DNA of 18,758 nucleotides from JAFGPJ01 sp964439135 (GTDB lineage: Bacteria; Planctomycetota; Phycisphaerae; Sedimentisphaerales; Anaerobacaceae), in contig CAYTNN010000078.1 in NCBI GenBank assembly GCA_964439135.1, positions 1-18,758 on the forward strand. The letters are read 5' to 3'. The notes beneath the pieces are model-generated. The model was not told where the DNA came from. It was given only the letters and a program-made list of their open reading frames with translations, and did no database searches. The translations under genes were made by a program, and so were the position numbers. This document shows positions 7,396-14,377 of this stretch, in pieces; within the stretch, counting starts at the first letter, position 1, and the number at the start of each line of letters is the position of its first letter.

Positions 7396-7442
7396 AAAAA
7401 AGGCTGACCCGCTATCGGTAATTACCTCAGCAAGGTCAGCCT
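7396..7442 (-). repeat. Intergenic hairpin repeat, copy 1 (before GspG paralogue 2)
   Basis: On the minus strand, AGGCTGACC (7434-7442) and GGTCAGCCT (7401-7409) form a perfect 9-base stem. Between them is a GCT/AGC pair and the palindrome GGTAATTACC (7417-7426). A run of six T closes the right arm. The shape is that of a Rho-independent terminator with a structured loop. It lies between GspG paralogues 1 and 2, next to the gap, and could reduce read-through so that the first GspG is made in excess. Confidence 0.65.
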
Positions 7443-7446
7443 GTTT

Positions 7447-7546
7447 NNNNNNNNNNNNNNNNNNNNNNNNNNNNNNNNNNNNNNNNNNNNNNNNNNNNNN
7501 NNNNNNNNNNNNNNNNNNNNNNNNNNNNNNNNNNNNNNNNNNNNNN
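7447..7546. other. Assembly gap (100 N)
   Basis: Exactly 100 undetermined bases interrupt the pseudopilin cluster. The round number suggests a scaffold gap of unknown true length. It falls between two paralogous genes next to a repeated hairpin, a setting that commonly breaks short-read assemblies. Additional pseudopilin copies could be hidden here. Confidence 0.97.
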
Positions 7547-7710
7547 TCGATCTGCGAACGCATCGTTTGGAGATCGGTGCACAGACTCGAAGTCTTGGCT
7601 TCGGTGCTGGCCTCGGTGAACTGAGGAATCACGATGGCAGCAAGAATACCAAGAATGACCACTACGATAAGAATTTCGACTAATGTAAATCCGCTGTTTT
7701 TAGCTTTCAT
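7547..7710 (-). CDS. gspG: GspG-like major pseudopilin paralogue 1 (3' end lost in the gap)
   Basis: Only the first 54 residues are seen. The protein opens MKAKNSG|FTLVEILIVVVILGILAAIVIPQF, a textbook GspG leader and helix with Gly at -1 and Glu at +5. The helix continues with TEASTEAKTSSLCTDLQTMRSQI, the usual GspG position after which the calcium-binding C-terminal domain begins. A strong ribosome site (AGAGGAG, about 6-8 bases away) precedes ATG 7710. As the only one of the three paralogues with a canonical cleavage site and as the first gene after the 368-base non-coding region, it is the best candidate for the major pseudopilin. The missing part is in the N run. Confidence 0.88.
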
Positions 7711-8078
7711 TTTTTGCTCCTCTTAAAAATAATAGTTAGTAGACTTATTTGATGAACCCTCAACATACAAGATACTCGCTCCTTCCACGATACATGGTAT
7801 CGACCTAATCGATACACAACTTTACTCCGCCTGAACTTCTGTTTGCCGTAAATCCTCCCGAAATAACGAAATTTGAACAATTATCTGCATCAATTACTTC
7901 AATAATTTACTCAATCAATTCAATAACATCAGAACTACAATGTCCTACGTCCGAGAATCGCTTTATGCCGCTAATTAAGAAAGCCTCATGAGCATCCAAA
8001 GAAAATATAATAAATAGAATCCCCCGTGCCAAATTAATGAATGACAACTCTGGTGAATCAGCAGTAACAACGGAACAA
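7711..8078. other. AT-rich intergenic region upstream of the pseudopilin cluster
   Basis: No convincing gene lies between tsaE and the first gspG. A 79-residue open frame (7907-8146) overlaps tsaE, resembles nothing I recognise and has poor composition. The region carries the CGATAC motif array (7788-7815) and AT-rich tandem-like ATTGA repeats near 7885-7925. It probably contains the promoter of the secretion cluster, but no hexamer pair with good spacing was found. Confidence 0.55.
7788..7815. promoter_or_regulatory. Three-fold CGATAC/GTATCG motif array, possible operator
   Basis: CGATAC (7788-7793), its inverse GTATCG (7797-7802) and CGATAC again (7810-7815) form two overlapping palindromes: one with a 3-base centre (ATG) and one with 7-base arms and a CCTAA centre. 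The array lies 78-105 bases upstream of the first gspG start, a normal place for a regulator of that promoter. The regulator is unknown. Confidence 0.4.
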
Positions 8079-8531
8079 TCAATAATTGATATATTGGGGT
8101 GTATTTTTGATGTGTATTGCTCGTTTGGTTTCGCCGGCGTGCTCAAGCTCTATCCGAATGTAATCCATAGTCTGTAGAACCGATTCAACCTTATCGGCCC
8201 ATTCAATCAAAACCACCGACTGCGGATAACAGAAATCGTCGAAACCTAACATCTCAAACTCCGAGACGGAATTCAGCCGGTAGGCATCGATATGGTAGAT
8301 ATCCAGCCTGCCCGTATACTCATTGACTATAACAAATGTAGGGCTATTGACGTGTTTCTGGTCCTTAGCACCCGCTCCGGCGGCTATCCCCTTGATCAGG
8401 TGTGTCTTGCCGCTGCCCAACGGCCCACAGATAGCCACAACCTCGCCGCCTTTGAGTTGCGAGCCAAGATTTCGCCCTAACGCAATAGTCTCGTCGGGTG
8501 AGTTCGAATTGAAATCAAAATTCATATTCAA
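8079..8531 (-). CDS. tsaE: TsaE, ATPase of tRNA N6-threonylcarbamoyladenosine synthesis
   Basis: This 150-residue protein is the usual TsaE length. The Walker A motif is CGPLGSGKTH (about residues 35-44), followed by the family-typical NSPTFVIVNEY (62-72), YHIDAYRL (79-86) and VVLIEWADKV (106-115), where the Glu-Trp pair is conserved. TsaE is the cytoplasmic ATPase that works with TsaB and TsaD to make t6A37 on ANN-decoding tRNAs. It begins 10 bases after the lyase gene stop and is likely the last gene of the argH-thiL-lyase-tsaE operon. No tsaB follows, in contrast to Bacillus, where tsaB and rimI come next. ATG 8531 has no good ribosome site; ATG 8525 two codons later is an alternative. Confidence 0.93.
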   Translation of the reverse strand: MNMNFDFNSNSPDETIALGRNLGSQLKGGEVVAICGPLGSGKTHLIKGIAAGAGAKDQKHVNSPTFVIVNEYTGRLDIYHIDAYRLNSVSEFEMLGFDDFCYPQSVVLIEWADKVESVLQTMDYIRIELEHAGETKRAIHIKNTPQYINY

Positions 8532-8541
8532 TAACCAGTAA

Positions 8542-10242
8542 TCATTTTCCTAATTGGGCTGGATAGTAATAACCCATCGTCTGAGCAACAATCCCAAGAC
8601 GATATTGATGGTCCTGCATAAGACAGACACGCCGACTGGTTGTTGGCACGGTTGTGCTGTAAATACGAAGCTCCCCTTTGAGGCTCGTAATCACCTCTTC
8701 CCGATAGTCACCGAGACAATCAACCACGGCAATGACCCTGCCTTGAATCAGCTGCATCGCTTCACCACCCCAATCACGAATCGCTCCGGAGACGATTACT
8801 TCCTTCTGCGGATCGGCATCCCACCAAAGAGCACGCGGGCTCAGGGTACCGGTTTCCATAAACTCAATCAGTTTACCCTTGGCGCTATAGAGCCAGCGCT
8901 TTTTCAAATCTCTCTCGCCGGCATAGACCTCCATGCCGGGCGAATCGGTAAGAACGTCGGCGGCCATTCCCTGGGCGTGAATGTGTCGAGTCGGCTCTTT
9001 GTGCGCCCAGAGTTTACGACCGGTCTTCGCGTCCACCACACAAATTCCATCGGTCTTCTGTCGCGGCTCGATTCCATAAAATATCTCCAGCCCCGGATTG
9101 TCCGGATCGATATCGGCGACATAAAAAACATCGGGATGTCCCATTCCCGTCGTCCACATACCTTTGCCGTTTTCGTCCAGCACCGCAGAGCCGATGACCA
9201 GCTCATCTTTGCCGTCCCCGTCAATGTCGGCGCTGATCAATCCGTGAGCCCCCTGCCCGTGATATTTTTCCTTTTCCTGTGGTGATTCCCAGTACCAGAT
9301 TTGATTGAAGTCTTTATCAAGCGCTTTCGTTTTAATAAGATTATACGTACCTCGCTGCATAATCAGCGACGGCGTTTTGCCGTCGAGATATGCCACCGTC
9401 AGAAAATTACGGCAGTAGTAGTTGTAATCGGGATAACCGTCACGAGTCAACCACGCCGTTTTAGAAACAATCCGACCGGTTTGGCCGTCAAGCTTGACCA
9501 GATATTCGGGGCCGGTCTGGACAAGCCCTTTTTCATCGCGCGGATCGCCCTCGCCGGCCTTGCAGTAGACTTCGGCTTTGCCGTCGCCATCGACATCATA
9601 GACAATCCACGGCGAATACCAGATTCCCGCCTCGATGGACCAGCCCATATCGTAACGCCACATCATAGTCCCGTCCGAACGGTAGGCTTCGAGCTTGTAC
9701 GTTGTAGTACTCTTCTTCCAATATCCCGGCTGTTGATAAGGGTCCGTGTTGAAATTTGGCTGCTTGATAACATATTCATAAGTCCCGTCACCATCCAGAT
9801 CGGCAATGCCCACCTTCTGAAAATCGTAATCCCCATTGAGCGGAATACTGATATACGTCATGGGCCGGCCGGTCGGTGAAATCCGGATTTCGCCCAATTT
9901 TCCGATTTCGCCGGGCCATTGTTTTGTGCTGGATTCATACAGCTCGTAAATATAAGTTTTTCCCCTGCCGACGGTCCGGTCTGAAAAATTAGCCGCTCGA
10001 TACGGCCCGCCCTTCGTCAAAATGGAAGTGTCAGCGGCCGATACCGAACTGCGCCGCTTGACTTGAAACGCAATGTCGTCGGAATCGGTATCGAGCAGCC
10101 GCCAGCTCAGAAAAACCGAGCCGTCTTTACACTCAAAAGCAATCAAGCCCCTGTCCAGCTTTTCGGCGCCCGATACACCGGCAGAAAAACCAACAAGCAC
10201 ACACAATCCAACCATCCCGCTAAGCAATGACCGACACTTCAT
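8542..10242 (-). CDS. Secreted rhamnogalacturonan lyase, polysaccharide lyase family 11 type
   Basis: Starting at ATG 10242 gives 566 residues with a signal peptide (MKCRSLLSGMVGLCVLVGFS, cut near VSGA). An ideal AAGGAGG site lies 8 bases upstream, so the longer open frame to 10272 is rejected. Mature residues show PL11 features: an N-terminal Fn3-like region, then a beta-propeller with calcium-binding repeats DLDGDG (about 148), DVDGDG (216) and DIDGDG (339), plus IMQRGTYN, GQGAHGLISADIDGDGKDEL and DIDPDNPGLEIFYG. PL11 enzymes cleave rhamnogalacturonan I from pectin by beta-elimination. The protein is slightly shorter than the common 600-620 residues. It lies 26 bases after thiL and 10 before tsaE, so it appears embedded in a housekeeping operon. 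A bacterial lyase is the best call; substrate specificity is inferred. Confidence 0.9.
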   Translation of the reverse strand: MKCRSLLSGMVGLCVLVGFSAGVSGAEKLDRGLIAFECKDGSVFLSWRLLDTDSDDIAFQVKRRSSVSAADTSILTKGGPYRAANFSDRTVGRGKTYIYELYESSTKQWPGEIGKLGEIRISPTGRPMTYISIPLNGDYDFQKVGIADLDGDGTYEYVIKQPNFNTDPYQQPGYWKKSTTTYKLEAYRSDGTMMWRYDMGWSIEAGIWYSPWIVYDVDGDGKAEVYCKAGEGDPRDEKGLVQTGPEYLVKLDGQTGRIVSKTAWLTRDGYPDYNYYCRNFLTVAYLDGKTPSLIMQRGTYNLIKTKALDKDFNQIWYWESPQEKEKYHGQGAHGLISADIDGDGKDELVIGSAVLDENGKGMWTTGMGHPDVFYVADIDPDNPGLEIFYGIEPRQKTDGICVVDAKTGRKLWAHKEPTRHIHAQGMAADVLTDSPGMEVYAGERDLKKRWLYSAKGKLIEFMETGTLSPRALWWDADPQKEVIVSGAIRDWGGEAMQLIQGRVIAVVDCLGDYREEVITSLKGELRIYSTTVPTTSRRVCLMQDHQYRLGIVAQTMGYYYPAQLGK

Positions 10243-10268
10243 AATCCATACCTCCTTTTCGGCACATG

Positions 10269-11189
10269 TCAATTCTTCAAATGATCATACCCTTTAACCC
10301 GCAAATCCTCAATTCGTCCATTGGGCATCTTAATCTGCATTTTCTGAGTATCCGTTATTTCGCCGATTTGCGTTATCGGTACCGCCTCATCCCACTTATC
10401 CAATAATTCCCGACAGTCGCTCTTCGAAACAGTAAACAGCAGCTCGAAATCTTCGCCATCGTTTATTGCCGAACTCAACGGATCCTCCGCCTTCATGGCC
10501 TCATTCGATATGGGAATCCGCTCAGCGTCGACTACCGCCCCGACTCCGCTCTGGCAGCAGATACGATTCAAATCGCTGCTTAGCCCGTCGCTTATATCAA
10601 TCATTGCATTGACCCTGACCATCCCGGCGATTTTTATAGCCTCGGTGACTCTCGGCTCAAACTCCAAGTGCTTGCCGAAGCCCGATCCGCCCAACGAACC
10701 TGTCACGCAAATACTATCACCGGGCTTGGCGCCCGATCTCTTTACAGGCTCGTTTCCCGCCGGCCTGCTGAGCATCGCCACGCTTATTGCAAACGGATTC
10801 TCTTTTTTCCAGCTTGTTATATCACCGCCCACCAGGGCACAATTGTATTTCCCGCCCGCACGTGTGATTCCGGCATGAAGCTGCTTTAATTCTTCCCCGC
10901 CGAATCCTTTCGGCATCGCAACGGAGACAACCGCCGCGACAGGAATTGTCGCCATAGCGGCACAATCGCTGAGACTGACCGCCATCGCCTTATACCCGGC
11001 CTGCTCTATAGTCGCCTGCCGCAAGTCGAAATGAACGCCGTCCAGCAGCATATCCGTCGTGACAAGAACCGACTCATTGCCCAGCCTGATCTGGGCCATG
11101 TCGTCGCCGATTCCTATCGGAAAATCTGTGCCGGATAAGCGGCTCTGGCTCGCAAACCAGGCGGTAATTTCGTCTTCGCCGGCACTCAT
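10269..11189 (-). CDS. thiL: Thiamine-monophosphate kinase
   Basis: 306 residues with all main ThiL motifs: GIGDDMA (about 26-32), TTDMLLDGVHFD (44-55), LSDCAAMAT (73-81), GGDIT (121-125), MIDISDGLSSDL (196-207) and GEDFELLF (245-252). ThiL uses ATP and magnesium to phosphorylate thiamine monophosphate to thiamine diphosphate, the last step of cofactor synthesis. Cys replaces the more common Ile in 'LSDIAAMGA', a small change that should not matter. ATG 11189 overlaps the argH stop by 4 bases (ATGA), showing translational coupling. It lacks a separate promoter, so it is probably expressed with argH. Confidence 0.95.
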   Translation of the reverse strand: MSAGEDEITAWFASQSRLSGTDFPIGIGDDMAQIRLGNESVLVTTDMLLDGVHFDLRQATIEQAGYKAMAVSLSDCAAMATIPVAAVVSVAMPKGFGGEELKQLHAGITRAGGKYNCALVGGDITSWKKENPFAISVAMLSRPAGNEPVKRSGAKPGDSICVTGSLGGSGFGKHLEFEPRVTEAIKIAGMVRVNAMIDISDGLSSDLNRICCQSGVGAVVDAERIPISNEAMKAEDPLSSAINDGEDFELLFTVSKSDCRELLDKWDEAVPITQIGEITDTQKMQIKMPNGRIEDLRVKGYDHLKN

Positions 11190-12574
11190 CGCTGCCCCAA
11201 CTGCCTGTTCCAGTATTCAATCTGCTCTTTCGCCTGCTTCGGCCCGGCCGAACCTTCCGTTACGTATTTTCCTGCAACATTCACGGCACCGAGATTTTCA
11301 TACACATCCGCCTCGATCGAAGCAGAATACTTTTGGAACTCGCCCAATGTAAGCTCGGCCAGCTTCTTTTGCTGCTTCTCACAATCAGCAACCAAAGAAC
11401 CAACAATGCCGTGCGCCTCGCGGAATGCGACACCCTTTCCAACCAAATACTCAGCTAAAGCAGTTGCGTCCAAAAATCCTTCATCCAGGCCTGCCGAAAT
11501 CCTCTTTGTATCGAACTTCGTATGTGAAACAATTGCACAAGCAACGTCAAGGCAAGCTTCAACCGTATCGGCAGCGGAGAAAACGTGGACCTTGTCCTCC
11601 TGCATATCGCGATTATAGCCCGACGGCTGAGCCTTCAAAATCGTCAGCATCGCCATCAGCGAGCCATAAACCGAACCGGTCTTGCCCCTAATCAGCTCAA
11701 GCAAATCGGGATTGCGCTTCTGCGGCATCATACTCGACGACGTGCAGTAGGCATCGTCAATCAGAACAAATCCGAATTCGTTCGACGAATAGAGTATCCA
11801 ATCCTCCGCCAACCGGGACAGGTGTGTTGAAATCATCGCACAATCGAAAATAAATTCTGCGCAAAAGTCCCTGTCGCTAACCGCATCGATACTGTTGTAG
11901 CTTATATCGGAGAAACCGAGCTGTATGGCCGTAATTTTTCTATCCAGATTCAAAGTAGAGCCGGCCACCGCCCCGCTGCCCAACGGCGAAATATTCAGCA
12001 AGGTGCCACAGTTCTTTAATCGAATAAAGTCGCGTTCGAACTGCTCGGCGAAACTTAACACATAAGTCGCAATCACAATCGGCTGGGCACGCTGGAGATG
12101 CGTATAGCTCGGCATAATATCCTCGGTATATCTGCCGGCCGATTTGACGAGAGCTTTCTGAAGCAACGTAATCTTGGCCTGCAGAATCTCTATCCTGTCG
12201 CGCATCCAGAGCCGAATATCGGTCGCCACCTGGTCATTACGGCTTCTGCCGGTATGGAGTTTCATGCCGGCCTGGCCTGTTTTCTCAACCAGAGCCGCCT
12301 CGATCGCCATATGGATATCTTCATACTGCTTGTCGAAGCCGAACCGCCCATCCGCGATTTCCTCGCTTATTTCGATCAACCCATCCTTAATCTGCCTGAA
12401 CTCATCTTTAGTAATCAGCTTCTGTTCAGCCAGCATCTGCGCATGAGCGATCGATCCGACAATATCATATTTATAGAGACGCTTATCTATAGAAAGCGAC
12501 TCCACAAAATCGACCGTCAACTCATCCGGCTTACCGGCCAATCTCTTTTCCCAGCTTTTTTCTGCCTCGGCCAT
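11186..12574 (-). CDS. argH: Argininosuccinate lyase
   Basis: 462 residues, the standard length. Key motifs are HTGRSRNDQVATD (about 107-119), MPSYTHLQRAQP (154-165) with the catalytic His159, and the fumarase-superfamily signature SSSMMPQKRNPD (279-290) holding the catalytic Ser. The enzyme splits argininosuccinate into arginine and fumarate in the last step of arginine synthesis, as a cytoplasmic homotetramer. A GGAG ribosome site lies 10 bases before ATG 12574, and a near-consensus sigma-70 promoter is at 12610-12638, placing the transcript start about 29 bases upstream of the start codon. It heads the operon with thiL. Confidence 0.96.
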   Translation of the reverse strand: MAEAEKSWEKRLAGKPDELTVDFVESLSIDKRLYKYDIVGSIAHAQMLAEQKLITKDEFRQIKDGLIEISEEIADGRFGFDKQYEDIHMAIEAALVEKTGQAGMKLHTGRSRNDQVATDIRLWMRDRIEILQAKITLLQKALVKSAGRYTEDIMPSYTHLQRAQPIVIATYVLSFAEQFERDFIRLKNCGTLLNISPLGSGAVAGSTLNLDRKITAIQLGFSDISYNSIDAVSDRDFCAEFIFDCAMISTHLSRLAEDWILYSSNEFGFVLIDDAYCTSSSMMPQKRNPDLLELIRGKTGSVYGSLMAMLTILKAQPSGYNRDMQEDKVHVFSAADTVEACLDVACAIVSHTKFDTKRISAGLDEGFLDATALAEYLVGKGVAFREAHGIVGSLVADCEKQQKKLAELTLGEFQKYSASIEADVYENLGAVNVAGKYVTEGSAGPKQAKEQIEYWNRQLGQR

Positions 12575-12609
12575 TTTATTTGCTCCAAAAAATAATCCCG
12601 TAGGCGCAA

Positions 12610-12638
12610 ATCATACGCCCCAATATTTCCTGTGTCAA
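12610..12638 (-). promoter_or_regulatory. Sigma-70 type promoter of the argH operon
   Basis: On the minus strand the -35 hexamer is TTGACA (12633-12638), the spacer is 17 bases, and the -10 hexamer is TATGAT (12610-12615). This is 11 of 12 consensus bases with ideal spacing, and transcription would begin near 12603. It probably drives argH, thiL, the lyase and tsaE together. Confidence 0.72.
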
Positions 12639-12769
12639 CCCTCTGTGCGGGCTAATTACCTAACCGTTGGGAATTTATAGACCACGGGAATGAGATGCTC
12701 TGATGCATACACCACGTTAGATTATTAGCCGGAAATTCTTCGGAGAGACGGCAATACTCAATTTCAGCC

Positions 12770-12798
12770 TTGCAATCAAATCCTACTTTGATTATGCT
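12770..12798 (+). promoter_or_regulatory. Possible promoter of a leaderless nagA transcript, overlapped by an inverted repeat
   Basis: TTGCAA (12770-12775) and TATGCT (12793-12798) are 17 bases apart, matching 4 of 6 bases each. The -10 ends 6 bases before ATG 12805, so transcription would start at or near the start codon. The inverted repeat AATCAAA-N6-TTTGATT (12774-12793) lies between the hexamers, an excellent position for a repressor operator. Confidence 0.35.
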
Positions 12799-12804
12799 TC
12801 AACC

Positions 12805-13968
12805 ATGAATATGCTACAGAGACTTCTTATAACTAATTGCAGATTGTTCGACGCCCCGAAGGATGAACAAACCACTTCTATCCTCATAGAAAACGGCGTC
12901 ATCACCCAAATCGGCAAAATCGAATCCGGTACGGCCCCCAACAATACGCTCGATGCACAGGGCAGAATCATCGCTCCCGGCTTTATCGATATCCACATCC
13001 AGGGTGCCGGCGGCGCCGATATCCTTGATGCGACGCCGGAAGCGCTGGAAGCCATCTCAAGAACCTGCGCTCGCTTTGGGGTCACCGGTTTTCTTGCTAC
13101 CACAGTCTTCAAGCCAAATCAAGCTAATAGGCACCTTGCGCTCGCGGCTGAATATGTCGGCCGGGACCTCGGTGGCGCGAATCTGCTCGGCATCCATCTC
13201 GAAGGCCCATTTATCTCGCCGGAAAAGAAAGGGATGATCCAGCCTGATTGCTTATGCCCTCCTTCCTTGCAGGTTCTCGATGAAATACAGGGTATTACGG
13301 ACGGCCATCTCAGTATGATGGCCATCGCACCGGAACTGCCCAAGAGCCTGGGAATAATCCGCTCGCTCGTTGAATCGGGCACAATCGCTTCATTCGGCCA
13401 CTCTAACGCTACATACGAGCAAACACTCGAGGGATTCGACGTCGGCATCTCGCATGTAACGCATTTGTTCAATGCAATGGCCTCGATCCACCATCGCGCA
13501 CCGGGGCCGCTGGTGGCTATCTTTCAGTCTGAACACATAACCGCCCAGGTTATCACTGATGGTGTCCATATCCATCCGGCCGTTCTGAATTTCACTTATG
13601 AAAAGCTCGGGCCTGACCGTACATTCCCAATAACAGACGGCATGCAGGCTATGGGCCTTGGCGACGGCATGTTCATCTACAACGGCATCGAATACGAATC
13701 CAAAGCGGGAGCGGCAAGATACAAAGACGGCACTCTTATCGGTACCGCGATTGGGCTCAGCCAGATACTCGAAAGATTCATATCATTTACAGATTGCCCG
13801 CTCGATACCGCGATTCAAATGGTAACGGAAAATCCCGCCGGGCTGTTAGGGCTCGAAAACAAGAAAGGCTCAATCGCTGTTGGAAAGGATGCCGATCTGA
13901 TCCTGATCGATGATAACCTTTCTGTTCACACAACCATCGTATCAGGGAAAATTGTATTCCAGAAATAG
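12805..13968 (+). CDS. nagA: N-acetylglucosamine-6-phosphate deacetylase
   Basis: 387 residues with amidohydrolase motifs of NagA: PGFIDIHIQGAGG (about 58-70), GIHLEGPFISP (129-139) with metal ligand Glu133, GHSNATY (198-204) with His199, THLFNAM (219-225) with His220, and PITDGMQAMG (275-284) with catalytic Asp278. It removes the acetyl group from GlcNAc-6-phosphate to give glucosamine-6-phosphate, feeding amino-sugar catabolism and cell-wall recycling. The first HxH position reads His-Ile-Gln, so as in Escherichia coli NagA (Gln-Leu-Asn) a mononuclear metal site is likely. ATG 12805 has no ribosome site, which suits a leaderless message. No nagB or transporter is next to it. The gene is divergent from argH. 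Confidence 0.93.
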   Translation: MNMLQRLLITNCRLFDAPKDEQTTSILIENGVITQIGKIESGTAPNNTLDAQGRIIAPGFIDIHIQGAGGADILDATPEALEAISRTCARFGVTGFLATTVFKPNQANRHLALAAEYVGRDLGGANLLGIHLEGPFISPEKKGMIQPDCLCPPSLQVLDEIQGITDGHLSMMAIAPELPKSLGIIRSLVESGTIASFGHSNATYEQTLEGFDVGISHVTHLFNAMASIHHRAPGPLVAIFQSEHITAQVITDGVHIHPAVLNFTYEKLGPDRTFPITDGMQAMGLGDGMFIYNGIEYESKAGAARYKDGTLIGTAIGLSQILERFISFTDCPLDTAIQMVTENPAGLLGLENKKGSIAVGKDADLILIDDNLSVHTTIVSGKIVFQK

Positions 13969-14010
13969 GGTGATTTACAATTTCTGTCTGAGTGAAATTA
14001 GGGGAAGCAT

Positions 14011-14047
14011 AAAAAAACGGGAGAGCTTTGTGAGCTCTCCCTTTGCT
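14011..14047. terminator. Bidirectional Rho-independent terminator after nagA
   Basis: GGGAGAGCT (14019-14027) and AGCTCTCCC (14033-14041) form a perfect 9-base stem with a 5-base loop. Seven A precede it with a short C, and TTTG follows. For the nagA strand the T tract is short; for the minus strand the A run gives a strong T tract. It lies 50 bases after the nagA stop. Confidence 0.75.
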
Positions 14048-14292
14048 TATGTGGCTCTTTCCTTTTTTACGCCAGCCCATTCCTTACCATGCCTGAATTA
14101 CGATCTAACTTGTGAGCAACATCAAAGATAGACAAAGCAAGTTCAGACTAACATGGCCTGATCGGTCATTTGTCAGAGCCACCCATTTATCAATCCAGTA
14201 TTATCCATCGGCACACTTTGTTTCATATCTTGAATTTTTTTAAAGATTCCTTTTGTGAAATTTCGTGTACCAATTCTCTGCCGAAAAACAGC

Positions 14293-14321
14293 TTGATTAT
14301 AGCCCGCCCTAACTATAAGAT
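14293..14321 (+). promoter_or_regulatory. Possible promoter of the flavoprotein gene
   Basis: TTGATT (14293-14298), a 17-base spacer and TAAGAT (14316-14321) match 4 of 6 bases in each hexamer. The start codon at 14378 is about 50 bases downstream of the expected transcript start. The surrounding DNA is AT rich, so chance matches are common. Confidence 0.3.
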
Positions 14322-14377
14322 TATGCCATAATCGTGCAAAAAATACCGACTGTGTTTATCTGAACGAATTAATAATT

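Larger units (their letters stand above)
13969..14377. other. Intergenic region between nagA and the flavoprotein gene
   Basis: This 409-base stretch has no supported gene; short frames within it lack ribosome sites and recognisable sequence. It contains the terminator hairpin at 14011-14047 and a possible promoter at 14293-14321. Confidence 0.6.

Noticed and set aside
6961..7710. A single 249-residue frame joining two pseudopilins across the N run
   Set aside because: The join exists only because 100 N are read as codons. Each part has its own start, ribosome site and prepilin helix, and a terminator-like hairpin lies between them.
7880..7927. Imperfect tandem repeat of TTATTGAA-type units on the minus strand
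   Set aside because: The similarity is limited to low-complexity AT-rich text and the units do not align well.
8016..8031. Sigma-54-like TGGCACG element on the minus strand upstream of gspG
   Set aside because: The -24 half is perfect, but the -12 half reads ATTCT and lacks the essential Gly-Cys-coded GC pair (TTGCW expected); it is also more than 300 bases from the gene.
7907..8146. 79-residue minus-strand frame downstream of and overlapping tsaE, considered as a tsaB start or novel gene
   Set aside because: It lacks the TsaB opening motif, overlaps tsaE by 68 bases, has no ribosome site and looks random in composition.
8554..9285. Long plus-strand frame opposite the lyase gene (and a similar one at 9301-9879)
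   Set aside because: Both are antisense shadows of the strongly supported PL11 gene and contain no recognisable domain.
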